A DNA stretch of 64,000 nt from Narthecium ossifragum (GCA_963920575.1 OY986975.1:1568650-1632649); one strand, 5' to 3'. Counted from the first letter of the stretch, positions 1 through 11,902 are shown. The notes: generated by a model not told the origin, from the sequence alone. Numbers and translations are program-made.

Positions 1-770
1 CAACAGCATGGACGGCAGCTCCCCTGCTGAAGGAAGGGAGTTCCCCACATGCCTTGAGGATGAATGGGAAAGTGTAATGGTCAGGATTAGTACCCAGACG
101 CTGCATCCGGCGGCAGAGGGAAAGAGCATGGTCAAGGTGGCCTTGCTTGACATCCTGTTGTATCAGTACATTCCACCAGAAGATAGGAGACGGTACGAGA
201 CGCTCCAACACACGAAGCGCATCGGCAGGGGCACCGCAAGAAATATACACAGACACAATGCCAGTTCCCAATGACGACGACGATGACGAAAGTAGACCTC
301 TAGAGACAATCTGTTGGTGGATGCGCCTGGCACTAGATAAGGACTTGCACTCCTCTATCAAAGATGCAAATGGCAACGGCGCATTGTTGTAGCGCGACAC
401 GTGAGCCAAAGTGGAAAGGAGCCTTGCTTGGCATGTTCTTGTTGCCTTTGTCAAATGGAAAAGCATTAGCATGATAGCATCGCATCATGCCGCCTGCAAT
501 CTGTCACATGAGAGCCATTTATCTTGCTGCGTGCACAAAGCCAAAGCAAGTTGTTGTTACTCATTGCTCAAATATCCCACTGCTATACAAGAGATGAACA
601 AAGAAAATTCTAAACAGAAATCACCTTACAGTTGTCAAAGGTTCCAAGATCACCATTTAACAACTGTAGAATTAGATGTGAAAGCTGATCCGGAATTATA
701 TCGAACAGGTTATGCACACTCTCTAAATTGCAAGAAATTCCTACTTGGTTAATTTAATACTTGGTTAATA
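1..770. other. No recognisable gene
   Basis: Only short open frames occur here. The longest is 8-274 on the plus strand (88 codons), which resembles no family I recognise and has no supporting promoter or splice context. It could be the tail of an exon that starts left of the window. Nothing else is supported. Confidence 0.4.
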
Positions 771-774
771 TAGG

Positions 775-1255
775 GCTTTCGAATCGATGAACTATAATAG
801 ATCGGAAGGTGTCAATAGAATTAAGGCAAGCCACAAAGAAAGTAGGAGGAGGAGGAGGAGATGAAGATGAACAAAGTTTGATCTTTTTCTTGTTTTATTA
901 CAGAGACACAAGTAGGGAAAAACTAATCTAATACACAGCTTTTGAATCGACAACCTATAATAGATCAGAAGGTGTCAGAAAGGCAAAGCACAAAAGAACT
1001 GTAAACTTTTACCTCTTTCACCAACAGATCAGAGATCCAAGCAACAAAGATCGATCTTTTTCTTGCCTTACTATAGAGACACAAATCTAGTATGCAGCTT
1101 TCAAATCAACGAACTATAATAGATCGGAAGGTGTCGATGCAAGTAAAGCAAACCACAAAGGAAATTGTAACCTCTTACATCTTGCACCCACAGATCAGAG
1201 ATCCAAGGAACAAAGTTCAATATGTTTCTTGTCTTATTAGAGAGACAAAGAACAG
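775..1255. repeat. Three imperfect tandem copies of a ~160-bp unit
   Basis: Three anchors of about 38 bp, each containing 'ctataatagatc' and 'gaaggtgtc', begin at 775, 938 and 1097. The periods are therefore 163 and 159 bp. Each anchor is followed by a related stretch ending in 'gatctttttcttg' and 'agagacacaa'. The copies have diverged by substitutions and small indels and carry no shared open frame. Confidence 0.75.
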
Positions 1256-1272
1256 AAAGGAAAATTCACTAA

Positions 1273-1412
1273 GGGTCCGTTTGGACACCGCGGGATCCAC
1301 AGGACGGAATCCGCGGGCACGGATCACGCCCCCGGCGTCCGCTCGAATTCCGGGATCCGCGCGAGATCCAAACGCCGGATCCCGCCGGGATCCTCAGGTG
1401 CCAAACGGACCC
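1273..1412. mobile_element. Tourist-like MITE (PIF/Harbinger type), 140 bp
   Basis: The ends are perfect 12-bp inverted repeats: gggtccgtttgg at 1273-1284 and ccaaacggaccc at 1401-1412. The element is flanked by TAA at 1270-1272 and TAA at 1413-1415. A 3-bp TAA/TTA duplication and a GG-starting terminal repeat are the hallmarks of Tourist/PIF-Harbinger MITEs. The inside is GC-rich, with several ggatcc-type palindromes, and has no coding capacity. Confidence 0.88.
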
Positions 1413-1415
1413 TAA

Positions 1416-2892
1416 TATACATGTAGATCAGAATTAGTCTGGCTATTAGGAATCAGGGATTGTGATTATATCACCTTCTTCTAATTTTCTTGAACTCTGT
1501 TGCTTTTGCCTTTGTAAATCAACATTATTGTTCAACTGACATCTAGCGCTGTCAGAGACATCGTTTGTTTGAATTTGAATCAGCCATTGCTTGCTTATTG
1601 CTTTTCTACGTCACAATATTTGACTCAAAGCTCACAAAAAGTCAGAGCAAATAGATGCCTATATTTAAGAAGTTTAGTTACTAAAGTATAGGCCAAAAAC
1701 CCTTGGTTCATGCCACAAATAATAGTTTGACGTCACCAGAAGTAGAATATTTGAGTTAGTGTGCCCCCATGTTTCCTTGATTTATTTTTCTGCATATGTC
1801 AGTTGAGCTGCAGTATGGTTCAAATAGCTCATTACAATTTTGTCTGTGTAGGGTTGATATCTGGGTAAAGCATGAGAGTGAGAAGCATGCTAAACTGAAA
1901 GTTTAATGCTTTTGGATCCGGAAAGCTAGGCACAAAGAACGAACCATGATTGTGCGTGTATAAAATACTGACACGTGATTGTGATTCTTGAGAAGAGAAA
2001 GGTCATCTCTTATAAGACATCCTGTCAGAAGAGAAAATTAGCACTCGGGACCATAGTGATCTCTTCTCATATTGAAAGCAAAGTTCACCAAAACCATCTT
2101 TTCTTACTCTATTATGGCCAAATGGCTTTGGCCAGATGAATCACAATAAGCCCATGTGCCTCGGCATCCTATCATTGTGACACGCATGTTCATATAAGAT
2201 GAACTGCGATGCTAGAAGCTTGAAGCATACGCGATATTACACTGTCAAATTTCTGCTAGTTATGTAACTCAGCTCATCATATTCTTGCTTTATCTTGGAT
2301 TGCCATCAGCGAGCCTATGCATCTTTGTTGATCAGTTATTCCTGGGGACGCCATTACTAAGGACCATTATAACTGATTAGACCGTTACTTTCCTGATCCA
2401 TGTAGAAACTTCTGAATATAATTTCGTGCTATCTAATCTAACCCTAGAAACCACACCAACTCAAAAATCGATATCACGTTTCTGGCGGAAACGAAGCACA
2501 AATCCCTCCATTTCCCATTCCACTGGCATCACTTCCAAAGAAGTAAAACAACTTCAACCCCAACAACAAATATCTCATAACCTTTAAGACCCAAATCTAT
2601 AGGACAAGAAACCGATCATACCAAACTTTACATCCACCAATGATCTCGAAAAAATGATCAATCGACCAAAAAAACCAGAACCTATAGATCACCAGATCGA
2701 AGAAGTCTTACTTACAATAAAGATAAATCTTCCAGAACAAAACTAAATCTATTGCCAAGCGAACGAATCAAGACCATTGAAACGAACTCTACCCCTTAGA
2801 GATCCAAGCAAAGAAGAACAAACACAAAAATATCAAAAAATAATACTAAAAATCCACGAAAAGATGAAATCTAAAGAGAGAGACAGCTTACC
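1416..2892. other. Non-coding stretch, no gene seen
   Basis: This is AT-rich sequence with stops in all frames and no recognisable terminal repeats. It could be intron or flank of a gene whose first exon lies near 3.0-3.2 kb on the minus strand, where a GTATGT donor-like site is present. I cannot support a gene model. Confidence 0.35.
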
Positions 2893-2994
2893 AGAGAGAC
2901 AAAAGAAGAACCTAGCACGAAATAATTATCCATTGCGCAGATCAGAGAGACAAAAGAAGAACCTAGCACGAAATAATTATCCATTGCGCAGATC
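2893..2994. repeat. Perfect or near-perfect 51-bp tandem duplication
   Basis: The stretch starting 'agagagacaaaagaag' at 2893 repeats at 2944 with no obvious change over 51 bp, a multiple of three. A plus-strand frame through both copies would give a 17-residue repeat, but nothing else supports that frame as a gene. Confidence 0.85.
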
Positions 2995-3399
2995 ATCAAG
3001 AACCTATGGCACGAATGACAATATTCTTCATAAGTAGAGGTGAAGAACACATACCTACTACGAAACGGCGAACTCGCCACGACTCGTCGGACTCCTGTCA
3101 CCTTCTCTCCCTCCGGTCGCCGTCCGTCGGAGCCCGTCGCTTGTGTGACTCTCTCTCTCCCGTCTCAACTTTGGGCCGGTCGACCCCGGTAAGGGCTGTC
3201 CGAACCCAAAACTATTCCTATTGCGGGCCGGGTCGGGCTTGGACTGGGCCCGGATAACGTTACCTAGGGGACTAGGCCTTAATAATAATACCTAGGCCAT
3301 CTGGGCCAGCCTGGCAACGCATTGGGCTCAGACCGGTCCAACTTCATTCATACCGGGAAAGAGAGAGTTATGGCGGGAATGGAACTCAAACGGCACCGC

Positions 3400-3723
3400 C
3401 ATTGGCCTCGCCTTCGAAGTTCGAAGGCCTCCAGGATGGCGCCATTGGCGGCGACGTGACCGAACGTGGTCCAGGGACTCACCTCCTGGAACTTAAGGAT
3501 GACGTACCCTCCTCGCAGACTCAAAGGTGTGAGCTTTCTTCGCCGCCGATACCAAAGTCTTGTAGCACCGCTCGCCGGACTCCGTCGCCTTGCAGAACAG
3601 TGCTTGCAGAACAGATGCAAGCACATTCAACATCCATAGGAGTTGACGGAGCTTGATGGAGTCTCGGAGAAGGCCCCCGGCCCATTTCCCGGTTCCGCTG
3701 GGATCACCGAGCTCCGGCGGCAA
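3400..3723 (-). pseudogene. GRAS transcription factor fragment, SHORT-ROOT clade
   Basis: Two overlapping minus-strand frames carry pieces of a GRAS domain in the right order. The first (from 3723) has a LLWMLN segment, then [19 protein letters not shown]. The second has [19 protein letters not shown] followed by AILEAF near 3420. These are diagnostic of the SHR subfamily, in which this LHRI region follows the N-terminus. The part between LLWMLN and LQALF is deleted, a frameshift separates the two pieces, and the VHIID and later GRAS motifs are absent. SHR proteins are about 500 residues and only about 100 are left, so this is a dead fragment. Confidence 0.8.
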
Positions 3724-5690
3724 TAAAGATTAGTGTTCGGAAATCTGTATAATAAAGATTAATTAGGTGCTGTATAATAAAGATTTTTAAGCAAGATTTA
3801 AGTTTGATATCGCCATCATCGTCGTCATGGAAGTTTTGGATTTTCATATAAATTAATCAAAAATTGCATTTTTCAACTCTCTTTTAACTCAATTCTAGAT
3901 TTTGGATTTTACAAAAACCCAAGTTGATTGATATATATTGTCCTGATCCAATGTGAGTGAAGAAAATTCTGACTATTAATTAAGGCAGCAAAAAGACTGA
4001 ATTTTTTCGTTTTAGTGTTCGGAAATCTGCAACAATTTTCCATCTACATCACAGCGTCATCATCCAAAGAAGTGTTTGATAGAGCAAAAGGCACTGCATT
4101 TCTCAATCAATTATTAAAGATTTTCTTGTTGGGAGCCATCATTAATTGAATTAATCAAGCGGCATGGCAAGTTTCAGAAAGTAATTTATACAAATCTCTC
4201 TTCCCATGAAAGTTTTCAAATAGAAAAAAAAATAAAGGTTCATGGAAGGATTAACAAATACAAGTAGAACACATATATCTAAATCCTAATCACCCCTTAC
4301 TCATGATTAATTAGAGAAGATAACAAGAGGCAACCTCTTTAATTAATTTGAACGGCGACGGACACATGTCCTTATCGTTGGTTGTCGACCAGATCGCCGG
4401 TCACCGACTAGATTGCCGGTCGCTGACCAGATCAGGAGGTAGAGGACGCCGAGAGCTGGTGGACGGTGGACCCGGTGGTGGGAGTGACGAAGTTGGGAAG
4501 ATGACGAGGGTATTTTGGGAAAGAAAATAAAAGAGGGTGTACTTAACAAAAGTAGCCGTATATCCAGAATCACTCTCATGCCAAAGGCCCACTATGTAGG
4601 GAAAAAGGAGTCACATGACCTTGTATGATTTCCATCTCTGTGGCCAATGGACATGCAACAGCTTTAATCCATATGCGTTCTCAGACCTTTGCTGTACCAA
4701 GCTGTGCAAGTTCATCATGGCATCTATCTCTCTTTCCTCTATGTGCATACATAAGGTGCCAATCAAAAGTAGGAAACTTTGAAGCTTTTTCTTGGTGATG
4801 TTACATGCCTCCACTTGCATTACACTCTTCCAGGTAATAATTATCCTGCATCAATTACCTGAAGTTTCTTTTTACAATCCTGCAATGCATATATTGTTGA
4901 GGTGTGGAACTTGATTTTCTACTTGTCTTGGATTATAATGCGGATCCGACTATGATGCATTATGCAGAGTTGACAGGATTCGAAAAAAAATATGCCCAAT
5001 GTGAAGTTAATTTCCATCCCTCCTCCATTATCCACAAAAGAGGCGTAACTAATAAACTAAATGTAGCAGGCAACCATCTCTGGTAAATCCAAGCAGATTC
5101 ATCATACTACTCTAGAAGATGAACAACTTTGCTAGCCTTAGTTCCTCAAATACAAGAACTAAACCCTGTCCATATTCTATAAGAAGGCAACAAATGATTG
5201 GTAATTCAAGAGAAACATATCTCAACATCTACAGCAGCAATAGAGATGGGCTGAACCTCACCAAAATAACAGTAACAGTGTTAATTTGGTTATAGTCTTC
5301 ATAAATGAGGTCAGAAAAGCCTTTCTTACACTCAACATGGCAAAAAAAGGTGTTGTCCATTGGGTGCCTTGGATTCTGTCGCCGGCTCGACTATGACACA
5401 CTACGCAGAGTTAACGGGGTCCGGGACAGCGCACCGGCGGGGGTTGCCCCCGGAAGGTAAACGGTTTTTGGGATCTGCTTAAGCGGGTCTGATCTATTTA
5501 GTCTTTAGACCTGATCCAGATTAGGTTATGTTATGAGAACTATAAAGTACTCATGTAACCTAAGGGTTAGGGTTGAGAAAAAAGGATATATTGAAGTGGC
5601 CGTAGAGAGAGGCCCTAAACTATAAAATACCGCGGATTCCGGATCCCGGATTACATCATGGATTCGAGCCAAACAAGCCCTAAATTGGTC
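3724..5690. other. Non-coding stretch with low-level repeats
   Basis: No gene is supported. 'agtgttcggaaatctg' occurs at about 3731 and again near 4014. A segment near 4935-4985 resembles one near 5385-5420 (both contain 'gactatga' and 'cagagtt'), suggesting decayed repeat copies. The end of the stretch ('gagccaaacaagccctaa') looks like one terminus of a further MITE, but no partner end was found. Confidence 0.35.
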
Positions 5691-6680
5691 CAAATAATAT
5701 GGGCCTAAGATGTTCTATTGTTTTCACATTAAACATCATCGTGCAATCCTAATAAAGTAAGCAACACTTTCACATGAGAACTTAGGACGGCCTCTACACC
5801 TCAATCAGAATAATTACAGCCAACTAGACAGTAATCTCAAAACATCAGATTATTAGCAAGACAATTCCACGCCTAGACCTTGCTACCCAGTCTCAGTCCT
5901 ATGACTAGATCCGATATACCTGAGAACCTCGGATAAGCGATCAACCCATCGTCCATGTCCTTAGCTGATGCTTCTAATGCGATCAAAATGCATGCAATGC
6001 TCATACGCACAAAGATAAGATTCAGGCATGCAACAATATGCTAAAATGATATTCAAGGCTTAGCGTAGCATACAGTTCGCCATAAGGTAAGCATAGCAAG
6101 AGACTAAGGAAAGTGGATAAATAGGCATGCATGCCACAAGTCTCCACGAGACTAAACACTCAATCTAGATTAAAAATCATCATTAATCTACAAACGGGAT
6201 ACAACCCCGGCTAATCAATTAAACAACTATAACAACAGTTATAATAATAATTTAATTAAAGCTCAGGGCGTAACTAAGGCCCATGTATTCAACACATCCC
6301 AGGGAGGCGTGACTCCTCTGGTTCAACCACAAACTACACACGGGCTTACACAGTTATAATAACATATATCTGAAAAATAAGATTAAAATAATCAATTTAT
6401 CGAAAAATCAAATCAACTATACTGTAAACTTCAAAAAATCCTATCTTTCAATTTAGTTGTCCGATTGACATGAAACTTGATATGCCCACTCAATGGCATA
6501 TCCCGAATCACATATCCAAAAATCGGATCACTTGGATAAACGAAAATACATCAAAACCTATAATTTCGGTAAAAGTCCGGATTCGATAAACAACCCATAA
6601 ATCCTTCGAAAATTCGTCGGATTGAAACCAAACTTTGCAGATCCCTCCCAAAGATTATTAAGATCATCGCATCCAAAAAT
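5691..6680 (-). mobile_element. Decayed LTR-like fragment, Ty3/gypsy chromovirus style
   Basis: The block 'ctagatccg ... acctcggataagcg' and the following text near 5890-6130 parallel the block near 12,830-13,000 inside the solo LTR described below, in the same order and orientation. No target duplication or intact ends were found. The fragment directly abuts the stop codon of the small gene at 6691 and may supply its 3' end. Confidence 0.35.
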
Positions 6681-6690
6681 CATCACCAAT

Positions 6691-7113
6691 TCACCATCTC
6701 TCTGTTCTAACTTTTGTTCGCTCAAGTAGCCTTTGTCTCCTCACCCTTGAAATGAACTCTTCAGCCCTCTTCTCCAACTCATCTACACCCTTGTCATCTC
6801 TCACATTACTTTGAACTCCCTTCTTTCTCTTCATGTCCACCCTTTGAGGTTTCTCCATCAGTCTCTCATACTCTTCTTCAAAGAAATCTTTCTTCTGAGA
6901 ACTTTTCCGCAACTTATGCTCGCCGATGAGGAAGATAACAATGAGATTGCCCAAGATGAATGAAATCTTCGGCTCGGAGATGAACAAGAATAGCTTGCTG
7001 ATCAAGGAAACCATGATGAAGAGTAAACTAAGAAGAACTGTGGGGTGGATCAATTGCTGCCTCCTCCTATGCCTCTTCATGGCATGAAGCTTCTCTATAA
7101 TGATAGGGTTCAT
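6691..7113 (-). CDS. Small membrane protein, DUF4408/DUF761 type
   Basis: One uninterrupted frame of 140 codons starts at the ATG at 7113. After a basic N-terminus (MKRHRRRQQ, residues 12-20) there are two hydrophobic segments at about residues 25-44 and 50-68, the second ending LIGEHKL, as in plant DUF4408 proteins. A charged linker follows. The C-terminus (residues about 108-131) reads VDELEKRAEEFISRVRRQR, which matches the DUF761 signature found at the end of the same plant proteins. The function of this family is unknown; members are small, plant-specific and predicted to sit in membranes. The gene appears intronless. A TATA-like run lies about 100 bp upstream, and a decayed LTR fragment abuts the stop. 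Confidence 0.8.
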   Translation of the reverse strand: MNPIIIEKLHAMKRHRRRQQLIHPTVLLSLLFIMVSLISKLFLFISEPKISFILGNLIVIFLIGEHKLRKSSQKKDFFEEEYERLMEKPQRVDMKRKKGVQSNVRDDKGVDELEKRAEEFISRVRRQRLLERTKVRTERW

Positions 7114-7216
7114 AATAACAAGAAGACTATTGAGCTATGAGACTATGGATTCTCTATTTGGAGATTAGAGAGAGTCTTAGGAGGAATTGAGGGTTATGTT
7201 CAAAGGGTTTTAAGCT

Positions 7217-7230
7217 TATATATATATATT
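7217..7230 (-). promoter_or_regulatory. TATA-like box for the DUF4408-type gene
   Basis: On the minus strand an uninterrupted TATATATATATA run lies about 104 bp upstream of the ATG at 7113. That would leave a leader of about 70 nt containing CT-rich stretches ('cctcctaagactctctctaa'). Placement fits, but no experiment supports it. Confidence 0.5.
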
Positions 7231-7430
7231 TGATATCTAAGGGGGGTGCATAAGTTTTATAATTGTATGGAGATGTGGGAGATGATTTGGACCTTCTACT
7301 TTCCAACGTCATTTGCTTTAGTGGTCTTGATTTGGATATCTTTGTTTTAGTGGTCTTGATTTGGATCCTACTATGACTCGCAATAGTGACAATAGATGCA
7401 AACAAGTACATCTTAATTATTGTTTTCTTC

Positions 7431-8306
7431 CAATTAAGTAGCCAACCAAAGTGACGTCTTATATTCTTATAGTAGTTTTATTGATCAAGGAAATTATTGT
7501 TTGTATTCGTCGGCTTACATTTCCACCTTGTGACTAGTACAAATTGGTTATCACAATTTTAAATTGATTAGTATACTTGTTGATATGAGAGTGGTGATAT
7601 ACATGTTGATGTATGATTGTAACTGATTTTTTTTTATCTTATATAAACTCTACATAGCCTGCGGGCTCAATTGCTCAAAAAACAAAAAAAAATGCAATGA
7701 TATGGATGTGTGATAGCTTGTCGTAGATTAGTTTGTTGTAATCAAATGTTCATAATAGCACGTACATATTCATTCTATATATAAGTCTATTTAGATGATC
7801 ATGACAAATTGAATTTGATGGAAGAGTATTTCAGTTCTTATTTCTTAGCAGCTGCAAATTGATGAATTGATGTACTTAATTATTAATTTAGAACTATTAT
7901 ATTTTGATACTAGAATATTACACACACAAAGATAAATGTCTATATATACTAGGAGGGTGTGCCACCTGCCACGGCTAATCAGCCACCCAACTCTCTTTAT
8001 CTCTCTCCTCAGTCCCTCTCTCTCTCTACGATAACCAATCTTACATCTCGTGTGCGTCATATCACAAATTAGTTATGATGTGACATATGATTTAACTAGT
8101 GACTCACAAAACATTACTTAACAGATTACACATATATATGTGTATCTATAAAAAAAGGTTTAGTGTATCCTATAAGAGGACCGAGATTATTTCCTTATAT
8201 TTATGACTTAGTTAATCTAACGAGAGGGGTGTGGGAGTTAGGGGGGGGTCGGTTATAACCATGTCGGGTGACACAGGGAGCCCCACTAGTATATATATAA
8301 AAAAAA
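7431..8306. other. Non-coding stretch
   Basis: No gene is seen. 'tatatatactag' near 7942-7953 recurs inverted near 8287-8298, each followed (in its own orientation) by G-rich text containing gtg. This hints at a small inverted-repeat element of about 350 bp, but no target duplication was found. Confidence 0.3.
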
Positions 8307-9306
8307 TTAAAGTCCACTTTTGCTTCAAGGTTGTGACAAATTAGTAGCTATAATTTACTTTTACTCGGTTTACTACCCAGAGTTTCAAAACTGCCCAATT
8401 TCAACCCTACGGATGAACGTCGAAAGTTATGTGACAGTAAACTAGCCAAAAGTGCGTCACGTCGCGACCCCCGCCCGTGACTATTGTCAAAGGGGCTACG
8501 ATTTTGGAGAGGGACCACCAAGAGACCAGTGATCGGAGTGCAATGGCCGACTAAAATCGAGTTTTTCCGCCATTGGCCGGCAAGCCGAGCAATAGCTACA
8601 CTGGCATTTGTTCAATTTCACCCAATTTTACCCTAGATTTGGCAATATGCTTAGTTATTTCGATGCTAGGTGATGCCCAATTTCCTCCCTCCTAATCATC
8701 GTTTCTTGGAATGTAATCAACACGAAAGTTGTAGGGCTTTTGCTTGGCTTTCCATAGACAGCAAAATCACCCAATTTGGAGATTGGAGTATAAGTTATGT
8801 CAAAAATACTGAAGATTGTCCCCGAAAATCCGAGAATAGAATATTTCCTCCTAAATCACCATGATTCCTTCGTTCCACGATTATTCCTAAACTGAAATAA
8901 AAAAGTAAATAAGAACTCTAATAAAAACAGAAATAACGCAGATTCTAGAATAAATTAATATTAAAACTATGACAAACATATATATATATATATAAATCAA
9001 GCACATCACTAGGCCCGGTGATATGGATTTGATTGATTTGAGGGCATTATTTAGTTGTTTATTTGATTTTGAGATGTTTAATCGAGCTTTTCTCGCTTTT
9101 TTAAGCCACAAGGCTCATTCTTCATTTGCTATTCATCAAGTTTGGGGCGAATGATTGGTTTACCATCGTCCTCTTATAACGCCGTTCAACGGCAGGACCT
9201 CAGTAGGTATATTATTAAAACTTTGGGTACTTAAACGAGTAAAAATAAACTGTAGGTATTAATTTATCACAACCTTGAAATCACATATACCAAAAGTGAA
9301 TTTTAA
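8307..9306. mobile_element. ~1-kb foldback element with long imperfect terminal inverted repeats
   Basis: The left arm 8307-8386 and the right arm 9214-9306 are inverted copies of each other. Matching blocks include 'caaggttgtga', 'aaatta' and 'tttttactcg' in the right order. Arms of 80-90 bp around an AT-rich, non-coding interior are typical of non-autonomous Mutator-like elements. A clear 9-bp target duplication was not found, so the superfamily is uncertain. Confidence 0.6.
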
Positions 9307-9390
9307 CCTATAAAGAATCAGCAAGGAACAATGTTTTTTGAATAAAGATTTGTGTATATGGTCACGTGGTATGTGCATTGCACATGCCTC

Positions 9391-9484
9391 CAATCGATAG
9401 TGAGATATCGATTGGTTGATTTAATTTATTTGTATTGTTCTACGGATGGATTAAATCAACCAATCGGTATCTCACTATCAATTG
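9391..9484. repeat. 35-bp inverted repeat, hairpin with 24-bp loop
   Basis: Arm 9391-9425 and the reverse complement of arm 9450-9484 match at 33 of 35 positions. Mismatches are at arm positions 5 and 18. The loop is 9426-9449. A stem this long and regular could be a young foldback element or a small-RNA precursor. It lies about 60 bp from the LINE insertion point. Confidence 0.8.
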
Positions 9485-9546
9485 AATGTACCAATGATCG
9501 AATCGGTGGTATATACCGATCAATTGATCTTGTCTCGATATTGTTC

Positions 9547-9560
9547 TACCGATAGACTAG
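9547..9560. repeat. Target site duplication of LINE 1 (3' side)
   Basis: TACCGATAGACTAG at 9547-9560 is repeated exactly at 11903-11916 on the far side of the LINE. This gives a 14-bp duplication typical of L1-type insertion. Confidence 0.93.
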
Positions 9561-9618
9561 TTTTTTTTTTTTTATTTTAAGAGTTGAGCCAAACGGCTTA
9601 CAAACAGGACACACTACA

Positions 9619-11320
9619 CTACACTATCCCATCAATTCCGCTAGGTCCATCCCCACGGGCCCAGCTGAAAGTCGACGAGGTAATCCGACACCATTTCGCT
9701 AGAGCATCAACTCTCCCATTACAAGCCCTAGGAACATACAAAAACAAAGCATACTCAAAACCTCGTGAAACTGCCCAGACGGCCCTCACAATTGACGCCA
9801 CCTCCTCCGGCCACAGCCGCCCACCATTTAGGATGTCGACGGCTACCATACTATCAGATTCCACCACCACTTTTCTCCCACCCCTGGCAACGATCGTATG
9901 CACCGCCAGCAGGATCGCTTGTAGCTCCACATCAAGAACAGAGGACGCGGAGACCACCTTCCCCAACGCCCACCTCACCCCTCCATCATCCTCCAGCGCC
10001 ACTACACCGACCGCAGCCTCCCTCGTTTGCGGAAGCCACGACGCGTCCCCTTGAACCACAACAGCTCCATCCTCGCGAATACGCCGAGCTCCACCCAGCC
10101 GTCGCGGTAGATGAAGCTTCTCCTCCGCCAGCCGCCAAGCACGCCGCGCCACAATCGCCGCAGCCTCCCCACCCTCGCCAAATAGAAGCCTATTCCTATC
10201 CTTCCACACTTCCCACATCCCATAGGCTAGGTAGGACTTAAGCGTCCCGGCGCCCCGCGAGGAAACAGGGCACACCAACGCCAACCGCACCTCCTCTGGA
10301 CTCCAGGTCCTCTCCTCCCCACTCTGCCCAGCCACAATCTGGAGCACCTGCTGCGCAAACCTACACAGAACCAGAGCGTGGTCGATCGTTTCCTCCTCCA
10401 TACCGCACCTCGGGCACTCCCAGTCGGAGCACACCCTCGCACGCCATAGGAACCCTCTGACGGGAATCCTACCATGCCAAGCTTTCCAAATAAAATGTCT
10501 CACCCGCGGCGCCACCCTCAACCGCCCCAGGGATCTCCAGTCCTCACCGTTCGGCCGGCACATCTCCGGAAACCTTCTCAGCAGAACAGAGGAATACACA
10601 GACGCCGTAGTAACCAGACCTTTTGCATCCAGCGTCCATCGCCAGCGATCACCCTCCCTGCCCACAGCCATGGAACTCACCTCTGCCGCCACATCAGTGC
10701 CCAGCACCGCCCTCACCTTCTCCATCTGCCAAACGCCATCTACTATTAAGTCCCCCACAAGCATCCCTTCAGTGTCGCCATTCCCCGCAACCAACGCCGG
10801 TCGCCTCTCCAATGGCTCCTCCCAAACCCATGCGTCTTGGAGGACACTAACCTTGCTCTCCTTCCCCGGCGTCCACCTTAGACTAAACCGGAGTTCCCCA
10901 GCCGCCGCACAAAGATCCCTCCAATGAACAGAGGCCGATCTCGACGCCTTGGCCTGCGGCAACCACCCATTCCAACCATATTTGGCCCTCGCCACCAGCG
11001 ACCAAACAGAGTCCCCCTCCTTCAAGAGCGCTGCCATCCTCTTCGCCTTCAATGCCCTCTGCCAGACCTCCAAATTCCGTAGCCCTAGACCCCCCGCCTC
11101 AACCGGCGAGCACACCTTGTGCCAAGCTACAATACCAAAGCCCGAGTGTTTCCCATTCCAAAGAAAATCCCGGCATATCCTCTCAATCCGCCTAATCACC
11201 GAAGAAGGAACACGCGTAGTGGCCATCACAAATGCCGGTACAGCTTGAAGGACCGCCTTAATCAGCACCACCTTCCATGCTTCTGAAATATACTTCCCCT
11301 GCCACCGAAGAACATGGGCA
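9619..11320 (-). pseudogene. LINE ORF2 C-terminal part: RT end, zf-RVT, RNase H
   Basis: The frame is open over about 560 codons but has no start of its own. Upstream of the GTG at 11271 it continues in frame through RWQGKYISEA, the usual text before IKAVLQAVPAF in plant L1 elements, until a stop near 11,322. In order it has the end of the RT domain (RICRDFLWNG, GGLGLRNL), a zf-RVT region with CPRCGMEEETIDHALVLC, and a C-terminal RNase H. That RNase H still has its acidic residues: GDASW, ELQAI, ESDS and VDALA. The YADD catalytic centre of the RT lies in the deleted part, so the protein cannot reverse transcribe. Confidence 0.88.
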
Positions 11321-11324
11321 GCTT

Positions 11325-11902
11325 AACCGAATGGGTCTTGAGAGCGGGGGTGCTAACACAGTTCCTGGGGACGTTGCCGGCCGTTCACTGGACGACGCGC
11401 AAGTCTGGTGGCGTGAGGGCGGGGTCCACATTCAAGGCGGTGAGCGTGATGGAGGTGGTGACTGGAGGGGGAGTCGTTCCTACGCGGAGGCGGCGGCTGC
11501 TCTCAAGCCTAAGTCGTCCATTGTTACGCTGGAGGAGATGGCCAGGGTGGGTTCGCTGTATGCGGATGAAGTAGTTCTGGATGATGAACTGATGGCGGCT
11601 GGCCAGAAGCGTTGGGAGTTCGCGCTGTTTGGCAGGTTCCTGGGTGGATGGGTTTCGCTAGAAGTCCTAAAGCAGAGGTTGGCGAGTCTTTGGTGGACGG
11701 CTGATCGGTTCCAGGTGGTCGATACGACTAATGGTGTGTATGTTTTCCGGTTCACAAACTCAAGGGATATGCAATACGTTTTGACTGGAGGCCCCTGGGT
11801 GGTGAATGGTAGGCCGCTGGCGGTGATCCGGTGGGTGCCGGATTGTGTTCCCGATGAGTCTTTTTTTCGGAAGATTCAGGTTTGGGTAAGGTTGCCACAG
11901 AT
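11325..11902 (+). pseudogene. LINE ORF1 N-terminal part (DUF4283), inverted
   Basis: The plus-strand frame of about 190 residues contains SYAEAA and, further on, a DUF4283 core with FALFGRFLGG, RFTNSRDMQYVLTGGPW and IRWVPD. DUF4283 is found in ORF1 of plant L1 elements and in related retrotransposon gag-like proteins. The zinc knuckle that normally follows is missing because the frame stops at the insertion boundary. It faces the ORF2 remnant at the inversion junction (about 11,320-11,325). Confidence 0.82.

Larger units (their letters stand above)
9561..11902 (-). mobile_element. L1-type LINE with 5' inversion (twin priming)
   Basis: The element is bounded by a 14-bp duplication (9547-9560 and 11903-11916). 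It starts with a T run at 9561-9573, the poly(A) tail of a minus-strand insertion. The 3' segment (to about 11,320) carries the end of ORF2 on the minus strand. The remaining segment (about 11,325-11,902) carries the start of ORF1 on the plus strand. An inverted 5' piece joined to a normally oriented 3' piece inside one target duplication is the known signature of twin priming. Everything between ORF1 and the ORF2 C-terminal part is missing. Confidence 0.9.
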
